From Ensifer adhaerens (GTDB lineage: Bacteria; Pseudomonadota; Alphaproteobacteria; Rhizobiales; Rhizobiaceae), in assembly GCF_028993555.1 (NCBI RefSeq), contig NZ_CP118610.1, positions 3,653,001 through 3,717,000 of the forward strand: DNA of 64,000 nt. The letters are read 5' to 3'. Below, piece by piece: positions 18,880 through 28,467 of the stretch. Each line of letters begins with the position of its first letter. Within the stretch, counting starts at the first letter, position 1. The translations under genes were made by a program, and so were the position numbers. The notes below the pieces were generated by a model. It made no database searches. It was not told the DNA's origin and saw only the letters and a list, made by a program, of their open reading frames with translations.

Positions 18880-19488
18880 TTACGAACCCGCAGCGGCCTT
18901 CTCGATTGCCGGCAGCAAACCGTTCTTGACGCTCTCCTCATCGAACGGCCCGACACGCTTGTAGAGGATCGTGCCGTCGGTGCCGACGAGGTAGGATTCA
19001 GGGATACCGTAGACGCCCCAGTCGATCGCCGCCTTGCCGCGCGGATCGACCCCGACGGCGGAGAACGGATTGCCGAGTTCGCCGAGGAAACGCAGGGCGT
19101 TTTCGTTCTGGTCCTTGTAGTTGATGCCGACGACGGTCAGCCGCGGATCCTTCGAGAGTTCCAGGATAAAAGGATGCTCCTGACGGCAGGGCACGCACCA
19201 GGAGGCCCAGACGTTGACGAGCGTCAGCTTGCCCTTGATCGCCGCGTCGGTCAGTGCCGGCATCGGCTGGCCATCGCGCGTCGCCCCTTCGAGCGCCGGA
19301 AGATCGAGCTTGGGCGCCTTGGTGCCGATCAGCGCTGAGGGGATTTCGCTCACATCCTTGCCGGAATTGAGCTGGCTCCAGAAGATCGCCGCGAGCCCGG
19401 CGAAAATGATGAGCGGCAGCGCCGCCAAGACGAACCGCAAGGGGCCCGGCTTGCGCTCTTCGCTGCCGGGCGCAGGAGTGCTGGTCAT
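18880..19488 (-). CDS. ccmG: Cytochrome c maturation thioredoxin CcmG/CycY (DsbE)
   Basis: A 202-residue membrane-anchored periplasmic thiol reductant. An N-terminal helix (FVLAALPLIIFAGLAAIFW) is followed by a thioredoxin fold with active site WASWCVPCRQEHP near residue 97 and the family's GVYGIPESYLVG cis-Pro segment. It reduces the apocytochrome CXXCH cysteines before heme attachment. Its start overlaps the ccmD stop by four bases, as the last gene of the ccmC-ccmD-ccmG run. Confidence 0.94.
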   Translation of the reverse strand: MTSTPAPGSEERKPGPLRFVLAALPLIIFAGLAAIFWSQLNSGKDVSEIPSALIGTKAPKLDLPALEGATRDGQPMPALTDAAIKGKLTLVNVWASWCVPCRQEHPFILELSKDPRLTVVGINYKDQNENALRFLGELGNPFSAVGVDPRGKAAIDWGVYGIPESYLVGTDGTILYKRVGPFDEESVKNGLLPAIEKAAAGS

Positions 19489-19658
19489 CGTGTCTCTCCC
19501 GACGCCGGTTCGGCCGAGCGCCTGCGAATGCCCGAGGCCTCGAGTTCGGCGAGTTCACGCCGACGCGCGCGCCCATCCAGGACGACCCAGGCAATCAGCC
19601 CGAGGACCGTCAGCGTCGCGATCCCATAGCTCGTAAAGACGTAAGCGGCATGGCTCAT
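19485..19658 (-). CDS. ccmD: Heme exporter protein CcmD
   Basis: A 57-residue single-span membrane protein: SHAAYVFTSYGIATLTVLGLIAWVVLDGRARRRELAELE. CcmD holds the CcmABC release complex and holo-CcmE together. The start is one of two adjacent ATGs (19661 or 19658); both overlap the ccmC stop. The tight overlaps on both sides indicate coupled translation. Confidence 0.9.
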   Translation of the reverse strand: MSHAAYVFTSYGIATLTVLGLIAWVVLDGRARRRELAELEASGIRRRSAEPASGETR

Positions 19659-20428
19659 CATTTGGTGCGGGCTCCCCGGCCGGCGCTGCGCGCCGCCAGA
19701 CGGCGCAAGGCTGTGACGCGCCGGCGCAGGATTTCGTTGCGCATGGCGGCGATATGCAGCGTGAAGAACAGAAGCGTGAAGGCGATTGCCATCACGATCA
19801 GCGGCCACAGGAATTCCGGGTCGATCGTCGGTCCGTCGAGCCGCATGACGCTTGCCGGCTGATGCAGCGTGTTCCACCATTCGACCGAGAACTTGATGAT
19901 CGGGATATTGACGAAACCGACCAGCACCAGCACCGCGGAAACCTTGGAAGACCGGGCCGGATCGTCGATGGCGCGGTTGAGCGCCATCAGTCCCAGATAC
20001 ATGAGGAACAGCACGAAGACCGAAGTGAGCCGTGCGTCCCAGACCCACCAGGTGCCCCACATCGGCTTGCCCCAGAGCGAGCCGGTCACGAGCGCCAGGA
20101 AGGTGAAACAGGCGCCGATCGGGGCTGCTGCGCGCGAGGAGACGTCGGCGAGCGGATGGCGCCAGACGAGCGTGCCGAGGGCTGCGAGCGCCATGACCGA
20201 ATAACACATCATCGACAGCCAGGCAGCGGGCACGTGCACATACATGATGCGCACCGTCTCGCCCTGCTGGTAGTCGCCTTCGGTGGCGAAGGAAAGCCAG
20301 AGGCCGACGACGAAGAACAGCGCGGTCAGACCGGCTAGCCACGGCAGCAGACGGTCGGCCAGCGCCAGGAACCGTGTCGGGTTGGCGAGGTCGCTGAATT
20401 TGCGGATGGCCAGGCTGTTTTCGCTCAT
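19658..20428 (-). CDS. ccmC: Heme transporter CcmC
   Basis: A 256-residue, six-helix inner-membrane protein that loads heme on CcmE. The tryptophan-rich WWD motif is visible as WGKPMWGTWWVWDARLTS near residue 130, and periplasmic heme-ligand histidines are expected in VHVPAAW near residue 65 and in LHQPASV. It is the first gene of ccmC-ccmD-ccmG, separated from ccmB by 164 bases that contain a FixK/FNR-like box. It therefore probably has its own promoter. Confidence 0.95.
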   Translation of the reverse strand: MSENSLAIRKFSDLANPTRFLALADRLLPWLAGLTALFFVVGLWLSFATEGDYQQGETVRIMYVHVPAAWLSMMCYSVMALAALGTLVWRHPLADVSSRAAAPIGACFTFLALVTGSLWGKPMWGTWWVWDARLTSVFVLFLMYLGLMALNRAIDDPARSSKVSAVLVLVGFVNIPIIKFSVEWWNTLHQPASVMRLDGPTIDPEFLWPLIVMAIAFTLLFFTLHIAAMRNEILRRRVTALRRLAARSAGRGARTK

Positions 20429-20463
20429 GATGGCTCTTTAACGCTTAAGACCGTCTGCTGCAA

Positions 20464-20477
20464 TTGATCCGCGTCAA
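20464..20477. promoter_or_regulatory. FixK/FnrN-like box before ccmC
   Basis: TTGAT-CCGC-GTCAA matches the FNR/FixK consensus TTGAT-N4-ATCAA with a single mismatch. Its centre is 42 bp upstream of the ccmC start. Cytochrome c maturation genes are often raised at low oxygen by FixK-type regulators in rhizobia. The short distance to the start codon would require a very short leader, so it is only a candidate. Confidence 0.45.
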
Positions 20478-20592
20478 TCGGCCGATCACGATCAGTTTGG
20501 GCCACCGATCATAAACGTGATCGATCTGAATGACTTAGCGACGGCTGCGACGGAAAACCGCAAACACTTTCGCCCGTACCCACCCGATTGCG

Positions 20593-21252
20593 TCAATCGG
20601 ACGCGTGCCGAAGCGCGGCGGCGGCGGCAACCGGCCCGATGACCGCAAAGAACAGGGTGATCGCCATCAGGATCATCAGCGGCGGCAGGAACGGTGCAGG
20701 ATCCTCGATTGCGGCATAGACCGCACTGACGCCGAAGATCAGCACCGGGATCGCAAGCGGCAGCACCAGGATCGAAACCAGCAGCCCGCCACGCGGCAGG
20801 GACACGGCGACGGCAGCACCGACCGCACCGATGAAGGTGATCGCCGGCGTGCCGATCAGAAGCGTCAGCATGGTGGCGCCGATCGCTGTTTCGCTCATAT
20901 TCATGAACAGCCCGAGCAAAGGCGAAGCGATCACCAGCGGCAAGCCGGTCGCTGCCCAATGGGCCGCGCATTTGACGAACACGGTAAAGAGCAGCGGCGC
21001 CTCCTGCATCAGCATCAGGTCGAGCGAGCCATCGTCCCGCTCCGCCTGGAACAGGCGGTCGAGACCAAGCAGCGAGGCAAGCAGCGCGCCGATCCAGAGG
21101 ATCGCCGGGCCGATGCGCGAAAGCAGGTTCAGGTCCGGGCCGACTCCGAAGGGAATGACCGCGACCACCGTCATGAAGAAGAGCACGCCGATCATCGCGC
21201 CGCCGCCGGCTCGGATCGATAGCTTCAGATCGCGAAAGAAGAGCGCGATCAT
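20593..21252 (-). CDS. ccmB: Heme exporter protein CcmB
   Basis: A 219-residue, six-helix membrane subunit of the CcmAB ABC complex that releases holo-CcmE from CcmC. The N-terminus LFFRDLKLSIRAGGGAMIGVLFFM and the conserved LLGLDRLFQAERDDGSLDLMLMQEAPL loop, which touches the ATPase, fit the family. It lies 36 bases after ccmA in the same direction. Confidence 0.93.
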   Translation of the reverse strand: MIALFFRDLKLSIRAGGGAMIGVLFFMTVVAVIPFGVGPDLNLLSRIGPAILWIGALLASLLGLDRLFQAERDDGSLDLMLMQEAPLLFTVFVKCAAHWAATGLPLVIASPLLGLFMNMSETAIGATMLTLLIGTPAITFIGAVGAAVAVSLPRGGLLVSILVLPLAIPVLIFGVSAVYAAIEDPAPFLPPLMILMAITLFFAVIGPVAAAAALRHASD

Positions 21253-21288
21253 GCCGGCATGCTCCCGACAGCGCGCATGGTGAGGCTC

Positions 21289-21939
21289 TTACACATCATG
21301 CCAGAGCCCTCCCGCCAGATGCTCGAAACCCTTCATGTGCAACTCTTTCGTCCGGTCGAGGCCGAGTGGCTGATGTGTCGCTGCGATCACGATGCCGCCC
21401 TTCCCGAGATGCGCCTTTACCAGATCCGCAAACAGCAGGTCGGCGCCGGCGTCGAGCGCGGCAGTCGGCTCGTCGAGGATCCAGATCGGGCGATGGGCGA
21501 CGAGCAGCTTCGCCATCGCCATGCGACGTTGCTGGCCGGCTGAGAGATAGCCGAAGGGCAGATGCGCTATGTCAGGCAGACCGACGGCCTCGACGGCCTC
21601 GTCGAGGGAGATGCCAATACCACCGGGCGAATCGCCCATGAAACGCTGCCAGAAGGAAAGATTTTCTGCGACGGTCAGTTCCCGCTTCATCGCGTTGCGG
21701 TGGCCGAGATAGTGGCTGACCTCCGCGGGACGGGCGATTTCAGGAGGGCCATTCTCAAGTTTCAACTGTCCGCTTTCGGGGCTCAGCAACCCTGCCAGGA
21801 CCCGAAGCAGGGTGGACTTTCCCGAGCCGTTCGGACCCGTCACCACAAGGGCTTCACCGCTATCAAGCCCAAAGGAAATATCGTTAAAAATCAGATCCTC
21901 GCCGCGCTTCGCACTCAAACCTTCAGCCAGCAGGCGCAT
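21289..21939 (-). CDS. ccmA: Cytochrome c biogenesis ATP-binding protein CcmA
   Basis: A 216-residue ABC ATPase. Walker A is GPNGSGKS near residue 40, the signature is LSAGQQRRMAMAKLL, and Walker B is IWILDEPTAALD. It powers CcmB in the release of heme-loaded CcmE. The start at 21939 gives MRLLAEGLSAKRGEDLIF; an upstream in-frame ATG adds 17 unlikely residues. It is divergent from acnA over a 269-bp region. Confidence 0.94.
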   Translation of the reverse strand: MRLLAEGLSAKRGEDLIFNDISFGLDSGEALVVTGPNGSGKSTLLRVLAGLLSPESGQLKLENGPPEIARPAEVSHYLGHRNAMKRELTVAENLSFWQRFMGDSPGGIGISLDEAVEAVGLPDIAHLPFGYLSAGQQRRMAMAKLLVAHRPIWILDEPTAALDAGADLLFADLVKAHLGKGGIVIAATHQPLGLDRTKELHMKGFEHLAGGLWHDV

Positions 21940-22208
21940 GAATATTAGACTTCCCTTCGCGCGTCTTTCGCAGAGCAAAAAAAGTTCCAATTGGACCTTC
22001 GTTGCTCTGGCACGTTTTGGAGAAATTATCTATAAGGCGGCCAACACGCCAGCGGTCGGCGTGAATTTCATCCTAGCGCCGAACATGGAATGAATTTCCA
22101 CGTACGGACAGCGGAAATGGCCGCACCCGCATCCCAATTCGCGCTTCACAGGCGCTCGGGCGTTCGTACGTCAGTTTTTGGCGATCAGACGGAACGGGGT
22201 ATTATCCA

Positions 22209-24899
<2,691 letters not shown>

Positions 24900-24930
24900 T
24901 CGGCAGCGGTAGAAACGCCGTGAAACATTG

Positions 24931-24966
24931 AAGCCGGGGCGTCAAAAGGCGCCCCGGCTTTCTCTT
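24931..24966 (+). terminator. Terminator of acnA
   Basis: An 11-bp perfect stem (aagccggggcg/cgccccggctt) with an eight-base loop and a TTTCTCTT tail, 32 bases past the acnA stop. Confidence 0.85.
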
Positions 24967-25110
24967 GGCCGCCAAATGCCGGCACGTCCAACACAAGGCT
25001 GTGCTCACCCGCCACCTCACTCCAACGTGACTTCCCGTTGATGCGCCGCCGGCGTATGTAATGAACTCCCCCATAAGGAGTAGGCCGACGGCCCCAAACG
25101 AAGTGACGCC

Positions 25111-25884
25111 ATGACATCCGCAGACCGTTCTTTCATTCGCCCTCTTGCACTGGCTTTCGGGCTGTTCGCAGCCGCTGGTGCACCGGCCGGGGCACAGGAC
25201 GGACAGGTGATCAAGGGCGTCGTGGAACTGTTCACCAGCCAGGGCTGCTCTTCTTGCCCGCCAGCCGATGCGGCGCTGAAGGCGCTGGTCGATGGCGGTG
25301 ACGTCGTGGCGCTCGCCTATCATGTCGACTACTGGAACTATCTCGGCTGGGCCGACACGCTGGCCTCCAAGGAAAATACCGAACGGCAATATGCCTATGC
25401 CCGCATGCTCGGTCGCAATGGCGTCTATACGCCCCAGGCGATCCTGAACGGACGCGACCATGTCAACGGCGGCAATCTTCAGGCGATCAAGACGCGGCTC
25501 GAGGCCATGACGGCCGAAGGCAAGGGGCTTGCCGTTCCCGTCGAGGCGAAGATAGAGGGCGAAGAAATCCAGATCAGCATCGGCAGCGGCATCGGCAAGG
25601 CGAACGTCGTCGTCGTCTATTTCGATCGCGCGAAAGTGGTGAAGATGGAGAAGGGGGAAAACAGCGGCAAGGAAATCCCCTACTGGCATGCCGTGCGTGA
25701 CATTCAGACGATCGGCATGTGGGACGGAAAGCCGGCGAGCTTCACGCTGCCGGCGACGGTCCTGACCGAGCGCCCCGGCAACAGCGGCTGTGCCGTCCTG
25801 CTGCAATCGATGAAGGACAAGGAAACGCCGGGCGCGATCATCGGCGCTACGGCCGTGCTCGCCGGCCCGCAGGGCAAATTGTAG
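25111..25884 (+). CDS. Secreted DUF1223 family protein (thioredoxin-like)
   Basis: A 257-residue exported protein. A signal peptide (IRPLALAFGLFAAAGAPAGAQ) is followed by the DUF1223 domain, with a CXXC motif in VELFTSQGCSSCPPADAALKAL and the family's HVDYWNYLGWADTLASKENTERQYAYA and GVYTPQAILNG segments. The fold is thioredoxin-like and a redox role is plausible, but no substrate is known. It is a single gene after acnA. Confidence 0.88.
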   Translation: MTSADRSFIRPLALAFGLFAAAGAPAGAQDGQVIKGVVELFTSQGCSSCPPADAALKALVDGGDVVALAYHVDYWNYLGWADTLASKENTERQYAYARMLGRNGVYTPQAILNGRDHVNGGNLQAIKTRLEAMTAEGKGLAVPVEAKIEGEEIQISIGSGIGKANVVVVYFDRAKVVKMEKGENSGKEIPYWHAVRDIQTIGMWDGKPASFTLPATVLTERPGNSGCAVLLQSMKDKETPGAIIGATAVLAGPQGKL

Positions 25885-26197
25885 GCGGGCGAGGCGCAAG
25901 GGGGTGGTTCGGCCCGGCAGCATCGAGGGGCTGGGGCTGAGGGTTCGAAGTTACCGGACCGAACCGGCCATGGCTGCGTTCGGTGAACTCCCGCAGCATG
26001 ACGACCTGACCGGACATACGGTGGCAACGACTCTGTCCGTCAGCGCCCGCGAGTTTTGCGGTGAATTGGGGCGGCGATTTGACTGAAATGGGGCAGAGGT
26101 AAGAAATGCCCTCATCGTCCAACGGCTTCCGGCTTGCTTTTCGGCTCGCGTCAGGCACACTGTTATCGTTCTGTCACAACAGAAGGCCGGATTGCCG
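25885..26197. other. Intergenic region before the DUF2794 gene
   Basis: These 313 bases show no supported gene. Short open frames exist on both strands, but none has a ribosome site or a recognisable sequence. The part from about 26090 is less GC-rich and probably holds the promoter of the DUF2794 gene. Confidence 0.4.
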
Positions 26198-26602
26198 ATG
26201 ACCGATGAGCCGGATTTGCCGCAAGGCGAGGCGCGCCATCAGCGCGAGACCACTTCCGAAGTGGTCGTCGATCTTCACGAATACAAGAACGCCAAGAACC
26301 CTCCCCCCATCACTTTCCATCGTCGCGAGTTGGACCAGATCCTTTGGGTCTACGGTCGAATGGTCGGCGAAGGCGAATGGCGGGACTACGCCATAGACCA
26401 CCTGAAGGACCGAGCGGTCTTCTCGGTGTTCAAGCGTTCGGGGGAAATGCCGCTCTATCGGATCGAGAAGAACCCGAAACTGGCGGCGAAGCAGGGTGCC
26501 TATAGCGTGCTGAACATTCACGGCACGATCCTGAAGCGTGGCCACGAGCTCGCCCAGGTGCTCAAGGTGTTCGACAAGGTCCTGAAGCTGGTGGAGACGT
26601 GA
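26198..26602 (+). CDS. DUF2794 domain protein
   Basis: A 134-residue cytosolic protein of an alphaproteobacterial family. The conserved core is PPITFHRRELDQILWVYGRMVGEGEWRDYAIDHLKDRAVFSVFKRSGEMPLYRIEKNPKLA. The function is unknown. The ATG at 26198 is preferred over a TTG six bases upstream, with AGAAGG as ribosome site. The 3' end runs into an interspersed repeat copy (26606-26706). Confidence 0.88.
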   Translation: MTDEPDLPQGEARHQRETTSEVVVDLHEYKNAKNPPPITFHRRELDQILWVYGRMVGEGEWRDYAIDHLKDRAVFSVFKRSGEMPLYRIEKNPKLAAKQGAYSVLNIHGTILKRGHELAQVLKVFDKVLKLVET

Positions 26603-26605
26603 AGC

Positions 26606-26706
26606 TGTCGCGCAAAAGTGCACTTCGGTTTTGCGCCAACGACATGCAAACATCAGAAACTTGAGGCGCTGGGAGCGTACCTGAAAGATCGCGACGCGCC
26701 TTGAGA
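26606..26706. repeat. Interspersed rhizobial intergenic repeat, copy A
   Basis: About 100 bases that align along their length with 33998-34100 and in part with 52726-52808. Shared blocks are tcgcgcaaaagtgc, cggttttgcg, gaggcg, ctgaaag and tcgcga. It begins just after the DUF2794 stop codon. Confidence 0.75.
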
Positions 26707-26827
26707 CCTGATCCGCACCGGCGTCCCGGTGAGATGCGCGGCGACTTCTTCCGACACACGGCTTTGGCCTGGCCGGGAGGGTTGGTCGCAATCAGCGCAT
26801 GTCGAGCGTCCGCGCGGCATGCGGCGA

Positions 26828-27385
26828 TCAGCTCTGGTAGAGCGTGTCCGGATAGACATCTTCCGGCGGATCGCTCGTCCGTCCCTCACCGAGCGCAAGC
26901 TGCATGATCGCCGTATCGAGCCAGCGGCCATGCTTGAAGCCGGTCGCGTTCATCGTGCCCTGGTGTGCGAAGCCGAGGGAGCGGTGCACCGCGATCGAAG
27001 CCGGATGAGCGCCGCCGATCACCGCCACCATCTGCCGAAAGCCGAGCTCCGTGCAGCGACGGATCAGTTCGGCAAGCAACGCCTTGCCGGCCCCCTTGCC
27101 GCGCGCCTCCGGTGCCAGGTAGATCGAATCCTCGACCAGGAAGCGATAGGCCGTGCGCGTCCGGAAGGCGGATGCATAGGCATAGCCCATGATCGAGCCG
27201 CTGTCATCGCATGCGACCATATACGGGTAGCCGTTGCTGATGATCGTCTCGAAACGGGTTCGCATCTCCGCCTCCGAAGGCGGTTCGATCTCATAGGTGG
27301 CGACACCGTTCAGAACGGATTCGCGATAGATCCCGGTGATGACGGGAAGGTCGGCGAGGGTAGCATCACGCAAGCTCAGGGACAT
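26828..27385 (-). CDS. GNAT N-acetyltransferase, phosphinothricin-acetyltransferase-like
   Basis: A 185-residue GNAT enzyme. The N-terminal strand LRDATLADLPVITGIYRESVLNGVATYEIEPPSEAEM is close to that of the PAT/MnaT (YncA) group; the acetyl-CoA loop is LAPEARGKGAGKALLAELI near residue 90, with IGGAHPASIAVHRSLGF after it. Such enzymes acetylate amino acids or analogues such as methionine sulfone. The exact substrate is not visible. The start at 27385 fits the fold; an ATG 15 bases earlier is possible. Confidence 0.87.
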   Translation of the reverse strand: MSLSLRDATLADLPVITGIYRESVLNGVATYEIEPPSEAEMRTRFETIISNGYPYMVACDDSGSIMGYAYASAFRTRTAYRFLVEDSIYLAPEARGKGAGKALLAELIRRCTELGFRQMVAVIGGAHPASIAVHRSLGFAHQGTMNATGFKHGRWLDTAIMQLALGEGRTSDPPEDVYPDTLYQS

Positions 27386-27462
27386 GGCGGTCGACTGCAT
27401 CTCGAGGTTTCGTCGCACTTCACTCCCACGGAGGCCGGGCGCGATCAACATTTTCCGGCAAC

Positions 27463-27488
27463 AAAAAAGGCGGCCGAGGCCGCCTTTT
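27463..27488. terminator. Bidirectional terminator between acetyltransferase and BI-1 genes
   Basis: Stem aaggcggcc/ggccgcctt around a GA centre, with an A-run on one side and a T-run on the other. It sits 18 bases past the stop of the Bax-inhibitor-1 gene, whose transcript it ends. It is nearly identical to the rplS terminator at 6108-6136. Confidence 0.8.
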
Positions 27489-27506
27489 CCGTCATTCGCT
27501 TCAAGC

Positions 27507-28244
27507 TTAGTTGTTCCGGTTGCCCATGAATTGCAGCAGGAACATGAACAGGTTGATGAAGTCGAGATAGAGCGTCAGGGCGCCCATGATCGCCTTGCGG
27601 CCGGCAACGGTGCTGTCATCGGCTTCGTAGTACATTTCCTTGATCTTCTGCGTGTCGTAGGCGGTGAGGCCAGCGAAGATCAGCACACCGATCACGGAGA
27701 TCGCGAAGCCGAGGGCCGACGAAGCAAGGAAGATGTTGACGATCGACGCGATGATCAGACCGAAGAGGCCCATGATCAGGAACGTGCCGAAGCCCGACAG
27801 GTCTTTCTTGGTCGTGTAGCCGTAGAGCGACAGCGCGCCGAACGAAGCGGCCGTGACGAAGAACGTCTGCACGATGCTCTGGCCGGTGAAGACCAGGAAG
27901 ATCGACGACAGAGACAGGCCCATCAGGGCGGCGTAGATCCAGAACGTCGTCTGTGCTGCGGAGACGCTCATCGAATTGATGCGGAAGCTCATGAAGAAGA
28001 CCATCGCCAGCGGCGCCAGCATCACGACCCACTTCAGGGGCGAAGCGTAGATGAGCTGGGCGAATGCCGGATTGGAGGCGGCAAGCGCATAGGTTCCGTA
28101 AGCTGCCACGCCGGTGATCGCCAGGCCCAGGGCCATCAGGTTGTAGACCTTCAGCATGTACGCGCGAAGGCCCTCGTCGATCACGGCACCCGCCTGAGCG
28201 CCGGCGGGCGACATTCGGGTTTGGTAGTTTCTCAGATCAGCCAT
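27507..28244 (-). CDS. Bax inhibitor-1/YccA family membrane protein
   Basis: A 245-residue inner-membrane protein with seven predicted helices. The family features are the N-terminal LRAYMLKVYNLMALGLAITGVAAYGTY, the YAALMGLSLSSIFLVFTGQSIVQTFFVTAASFGALSLYG block, and the C-terminal LTAYDTQKIKEMYYE and GALTLYLDFINLFMFLLQF. BI-1 proteins are pH-sensitive calcium leak channels; the bacterial role is unsettled. The start at 28244 gives MADLRNYQTRMSPAG; a longer frame upstream lacks a ribosome site. The 223-bp leader holds an isolated DnaA-box sequence. Confidence 0.9.
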   Translation of the reverse strand: MADLRNYQTRMSPAGAQAGAVIDEGLRAYMLKVYNLMALGLAITGVAAYGTYALAASNPAFAQLIYASPLKWVVMLAPLAMVFFMSFRINSMSVSAAQTTFWIYAALMGLSLSSIFLVFTGQSIVQTFFVTAASFGALSLYGYTTKKDLSGFGTFLIMGLFGLIIASIVNIFLASSALGFAISVIGVLIFAGLTAYDTQKIKEMYYEADDSTVAGRKAIMGALTLYLDFINLFMFLLQFMGNRNN

Positions 28245-28352
28245 TGTTTCCTCATTTAAGCTCCGGTGGAAGTTACGGTGTCGGGCGGCGAACGTCTCGC
28301 TTCGGAAGGCTGGCTTCCACGCCCAGGCGCCGCTGCGGAGCTCCAGCATGCC

Positions 28353-28361
28353 TGTGGATAA
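28353..28361 (-). promoter_or_regulatory. Isolated DnaA-box sequence
   Basis: TGTGGATAA on the plus strand is the exact complement of the DnaA box TTATCCACA. It lies 109 bp upstream of the BI-1 gene start. A single box can occur by chance, but one in a promoter could make the gene respond to DnaA. Confidence 0.3.
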
Positions 28362-28467
28362 ATATGATGCCGAAACCCGTTGCGTACAAGACCCGAAGCC
28401 CCCGGATTCGAACGCATTCGGCCGGTTCCGGCAAGCACGACGGGGATTTACGGTTAACTTCGTGGCC

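Noticed and set aside
25847..26158. A 103-codon minus-strand frame after the DUF1223 gene
   Set aside because: No family features, overlaps the 3' end of a real gene and no ribosome site near its ATG.
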